64,000 bases of DNA, taken from the NCBI GenBank assembly GCA_024233305.1, contig JACKPV010000032.1, positions 124,001 through 188,000 on the forward strand, in the 5' to 3' direction. The stretch comes from Verrucomicrobiales bacterium. Its GTDB lineage: Bacteria > Verrucomicrobiota > Verrucomicrobiia > Limisphaerales > J093. The notes under the pieces were generated by a model, which saw nothing but the letters and a program-made list of their open reading frames with translations, searched no databases and was not told where the DNA came from. A program made the translations under genes and the position numbers. Of this stretch, positions 62,701 to 64,000 are shown piece by piece. How positions within the stretch are numbered: position 1 is the stretch's first letter; each line of letters begins with the position of its first letter.

Positions 62701-63463
62701 CGGCCGCGAGTCGCGGCTCCCCGGCCTGCGCCCCGGCCACCACCTCGCCCCAGAACGCCGCCCAGCGGTCCAGGCCCTCGACGGCGATCCGGGACCAAGT
62801 CGGGAAGCTAGGTTCCAAGGCGTCATCCCCCGGGGGCGGAGCGCCGGTTTCGGGACGCGTCGCCGACCAAAAGGCGCGCAGCCGCTCGAGCCAGGCTTCC
62901 GGAGCCGGCAGTGACCGGGCGAAACCGTAGAGGGCGCGGACCAGTTCCTCGACCGTTTCGACGCGTCCCTGGCCGATTGTGGCGACCATGTTCCGGAAGG
63001 CTTCCCCGGTGGGCGACCGGTCGGCGAAGCGGCGCTCGAACAGGTCCGTGATGACGCCGCGTGACAGCACGGCGGACTGGGCTTCGTCGAGGATGGCCGG
63101 TTGGGGATCGAGGCCGAGTTCGTGGAAATGCTCGCGGACAAGCTGCCCGCAAAAGCCGTGGAGCGTGCCGATGGCGGCGGTGTCGACGAGGGCGATCTGC
63201 TCGCCCAGCCAGGCGTCTTCGGGGCGCGCGGCGTGTGCCTGTTCGAGCCGGCTCCGGAGGCGTTCCCGCATTTCGCGGGCGGCCGCCTCGGTGAAGGTCA
63301 CGACCAGGAGGGCGTCGAGTTCGACCCGTGGCGGCTCACGGAGCAGCGCCTGCGCGCAACGCTCGACCAGGGTCCGCGTCTTGCCGGTTCCGGCGCCGGC
63401 CATCACCAGGGTGTTGCCCCTGGCCTCGATGCCGGCCTGCTGGCTGGCCGTAAAGGACGCCAT
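59732..63463 (-). CDS. addA: AddA-type UvrD helicase/nuclease
   Basis: About 1243 residues from ATG 63463. The UvrD helicase motifs are 'GNTLVMAGAGTGKTRTLVER' (Walker A), 'LVVTFTEAAAREMRERLRSR', 'MVLVDEYQDINAVQDRIL' (Walker B), 'NRFLVGDLKQSIYRFRRTDP' and 'VQLMSIHKSKGLEFPVVVVA'. The C-terminal RecB-like nuclease has 'VVQGVVDVAVIEPEDIWLVD' then 'FKTDRV', with the catalytic D...DxK pattern. It fits AddA of the AddAB recombination nuclease; no addB is adjacent. An upstream start at 63499 is possible. Confidence 0.93.
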   Translation of the reverse strand: MASFTASQQAGIEARGNTLVMAGAGTGKTRTLVERCAQALLREPPRVELDALLVVTFTEAAAREMRERLRSRLEQAHAARPEDAWLGEQIALVDTAAIGTLHGFCGQLVREHFHELGLDPQPAILDEAQSAVLSRGVITDLFERRFADRSPTGEAFRNMVATIGQGRVETVEELVRALYGFARSLPAPEAWLERLRAFWSATRPETGAPPPGDDALEPSFPTWSRIAVEGLDRWAAFWGEVVAGAQAGEPRLAAVAAALAGFGSRASRDQQVALLADILSVKNAWPRKEARSRKPFDDLFEQAGEFHGSLAPDATGDPLAQDWRLVQPHMLALIDLTRAFLNDFAGARREAGALDFDDLEHFALRLLQAPPTGEPTRLGEEIRARYEMVLVDEYQDINAVQDRILRLVSRTDGPGNRFLVGDLKQSIYRFRRTDPTIFRHYADEWADGAAAGRTFHLQENFRSHPGLLHFVNDLFAALMRREVGGVEFGSESRLNPGDPARSWPVAPGPVEVLLCVEGGGTASEGGDPGDASTAGDSSRVEAEATAVARRLRELRETGLEVPLRDGGRRPVTWADMVILLRSPAARAESYAKVFEQEGVPLAVARRGLYESLEVQDLLNLLALLDNPLQDLPALAVFRSPLVGLTVDELAALRVHQRHGLVWTAAQRFHAGPHPTLAAEANPEGTALDDAEDEVTLAAVHRSAREKLGRFFDRYREWREWVRRAALSECLEAILTQTHYEDWLNLQPRRRQRRANVRQLIALARQFDQFQRHSLHRFLRFIDAQRESEFDPEPPAVEGADAVQLMSIHKSKGLEFPVVVVADLGKQFNEADLRGAILIDEKYGLCPRIQPPGARSSYPSLPLLLASERRRAELLGEELRLLYVACTRAEAKLILAGSATDSPRRPLVERWDAAPSGRWPTRRLLQARSVLDWLGPQLNLWGAGPDWLEHASGQNERFSWRIERPRPREAAAPEPPPTPDLPDLAELAAHHRRLDLPYPHPDATREPAKSSVTSLRVRTVAIADGDESRPLFREPTPAPTIFPPLRLEPDGTLLSAAERGTAHHRFLQYADLGGLATEAATRAQAEALAAAGRLPREEVDSLDFAALTAFGQSELAARLRGNAAAVRREFEFTLRLTPEDATRLGLPVRPGLAPDEVIVVQGVVDVAVIEPEDIWLVDFKTDRVTAASLEAKLRAYTPQLALYAMALGRIHRRPVREAWLYFLATGQAASVPLPGFLQPDEQPA

Positions 63464-63790
63464 AAGGCGAAGGCTGGCGGCGACCGTGATCAAAGTCAAA
63501 GGCTCGCTGCACCGGGTCGCCGCTTCCGCTGAGTTGCCCGCTGATCAACACCGTGACGGGAATGCGCCGCGCGGCCTTTGCCGAGCGCGGGAATCACTCC
63601 GCTCGGTGGTGGCTCTCCCGCGCGGCAGGCGGAAAGCAATCGGCGCTCTGATCCGGGGGGGCGGGCGCACTCCGAAGCGGCGTACAGGCGCCCGGGACGG
63701 GGTGGTGGGTGAGAAGTTCCTTGGCCCGGTGCGGTATTGGTACTAACGTTATCTCCGAACCCGGGATGGTCGGGATCAATCACGCGCACC
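63464..63790. other. Divergent intergenic region
   Basis: About 327 bases between the AddA start and the prepilin-like gene. Frames that cross it are arginine/proline-rich and unconvincing. No repeat or RNA recognised; promoters for both genes should lie here. Confidence 0.4.
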
Positions 63791-64000
63791 ATGAAAACCT
63801 TGCCCAGCCCTGCGGATCGCGAGTGCGGGCCAGCCGGCCCGTCGCCGCGAGGTTTTACGCTCATTGAACTGCTGGTCGTCATCGCGATCATTGCCATCCT
63901 GGCGGCCATGTTGCTGCCGGCCCTCGCCCGGGCCAAGGAGGCCGGTCGCTCCGCGGTGTGCAAGGGGAACCTGCGGCAGCTGGCGCTCGGTCTGCTGATG
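63791..64000 (+). CDS. Prepilin-type N-terminal cleavage/methylation protein (partial)
   Basis: The first 70 codons; the gene runs off the window. After a 22-residue leader comes the type IV pilin-like motif 'RGFTLIELLVVIAIIAILAA' with the prepilin-peptidase site before Phe and Glu at +5, then 'MLLPALARAKEAGRSAVCKG' and 'NLRQLALGLLM'. This is the form of the large pseudopilin-like (H-X9-DG/DUF1559-type) secreted families of Verrucomicrobiota and Planctomycetota. Confidence 0.93.
   Translation, partial: MKTLPSPADRECGPAGPSPRGFTLIELLVVIAIIAILAAMLLPALARAKEAGRSAVCKGNLRQLALGLLM

Noticed and set aside
1..64000. CRISPR arrays, tRNA or rRNA genes
   Set aside because: No regularly spaced direct repeats and no cloverleaf or rRNA-like sequence were recognised by eye; a dedicated scan was not possible.

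Overview
The window is a GC-rich (roughly two-thirds G+C) bacterial chromosome segment. Its content points to the phylum Verrucomicrobiota, probably the Limisphaerales/Pedosphaerales side (inference from content, not from a marker-gene tree). Supporting signs are a PEP-CTERM exported protein, a secreted prepilin-type (FTLIELLVVIAIIAILA) protein, sulfatase and Tat-exported Gfo/Idh/MocA and TIM-barrel proteins, a serine/threonine kinase with WD40 repeats beside an ECF sigma factor, a CRTAC1-like FG-GAP/ASPIC protein, a >2000-residue CSLREA/beta-helix protein, and families of short palindromic intergenic repeats.

Layout. 1-9 kb: sulfatase tail, outer-membrane protein, SYLF lipid-binding protein, C-terminal half of a split carbamoyl-phosphate synthase large subunit, GT39-like membrane glycosyltransferase, NtrC-type regulator and DUF2202 protein. 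All but the outer-membrane protein carry single-base frameshifts, so this end is either poor consensus or decaying. 9-20.3 kb: intact genes for a small membrane protein, a glycosidase-like secreted protein, an alpha/beta hydrolase, a PLP aminotransferase, a Tat-exported TIM-barrel protein, an MFS transporter, a YgiQ-type radical SAM protein and RecF. 20.3-24.5 kb: an accessory patch with REP-like hairpins, a single integron-type attC site directly behind a DUF2442 gene, a DUF4160 remnant cut by an IS630-family element, and an IS66-like tnpA-tnpB pair followed by a DUF4338 (DruA-family) gene instead of tnpC. 24.7-32.7 kb: rpsU, TIM-barrel epimerase, LPG-synthase-type flippase, CCA-adding enzyme, hypC-hypF, Gfo/Idh/MocA oxidoreductase. 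32.8-40.6 kb: two URO-D superfamily proteins around a sugar-porter MFS, then nuoABCD and a small upstream gene. 40.8-52.5 kb: PEP-CTERM protein, giant surface protein, kinase-WD40 and ECF sigma factor. 52.6-56.2 kb: a scrambled island with a RayT-type REP transposase element (one complete copy, one truncated copy fused to a histidine-kinase tail), a broken ISKra4-like transposase and two diverged copies of a nucleotidyltransferase locus. 56.2-64 kb: TPR protein, CRTAC1-like protein, small conserved protein, AddA-type helicase-nuclease and the start of a prepilin-like gene.

Likely units: nuoA-nuoB-nuoC-nuoD (overlapping or close); hypC-hypF; TIM-barrel/flippase/cca; ECF sigma plus kinase; TPR plus CRTAC1; URO-D/MFS/URO-D. 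The most unusual items are the attC/DUF4160-DUF2442 cassette broken by IS630, the tnpA-tnpB-DUF4338 arrangement, the RayT element whose terminal repeat supplies an in-frame start for its neighbour, and two families of matched direct repeats that bracket the nuo block and the giant surface-protein gene. Everything here was read by eye; no similarity search was run.
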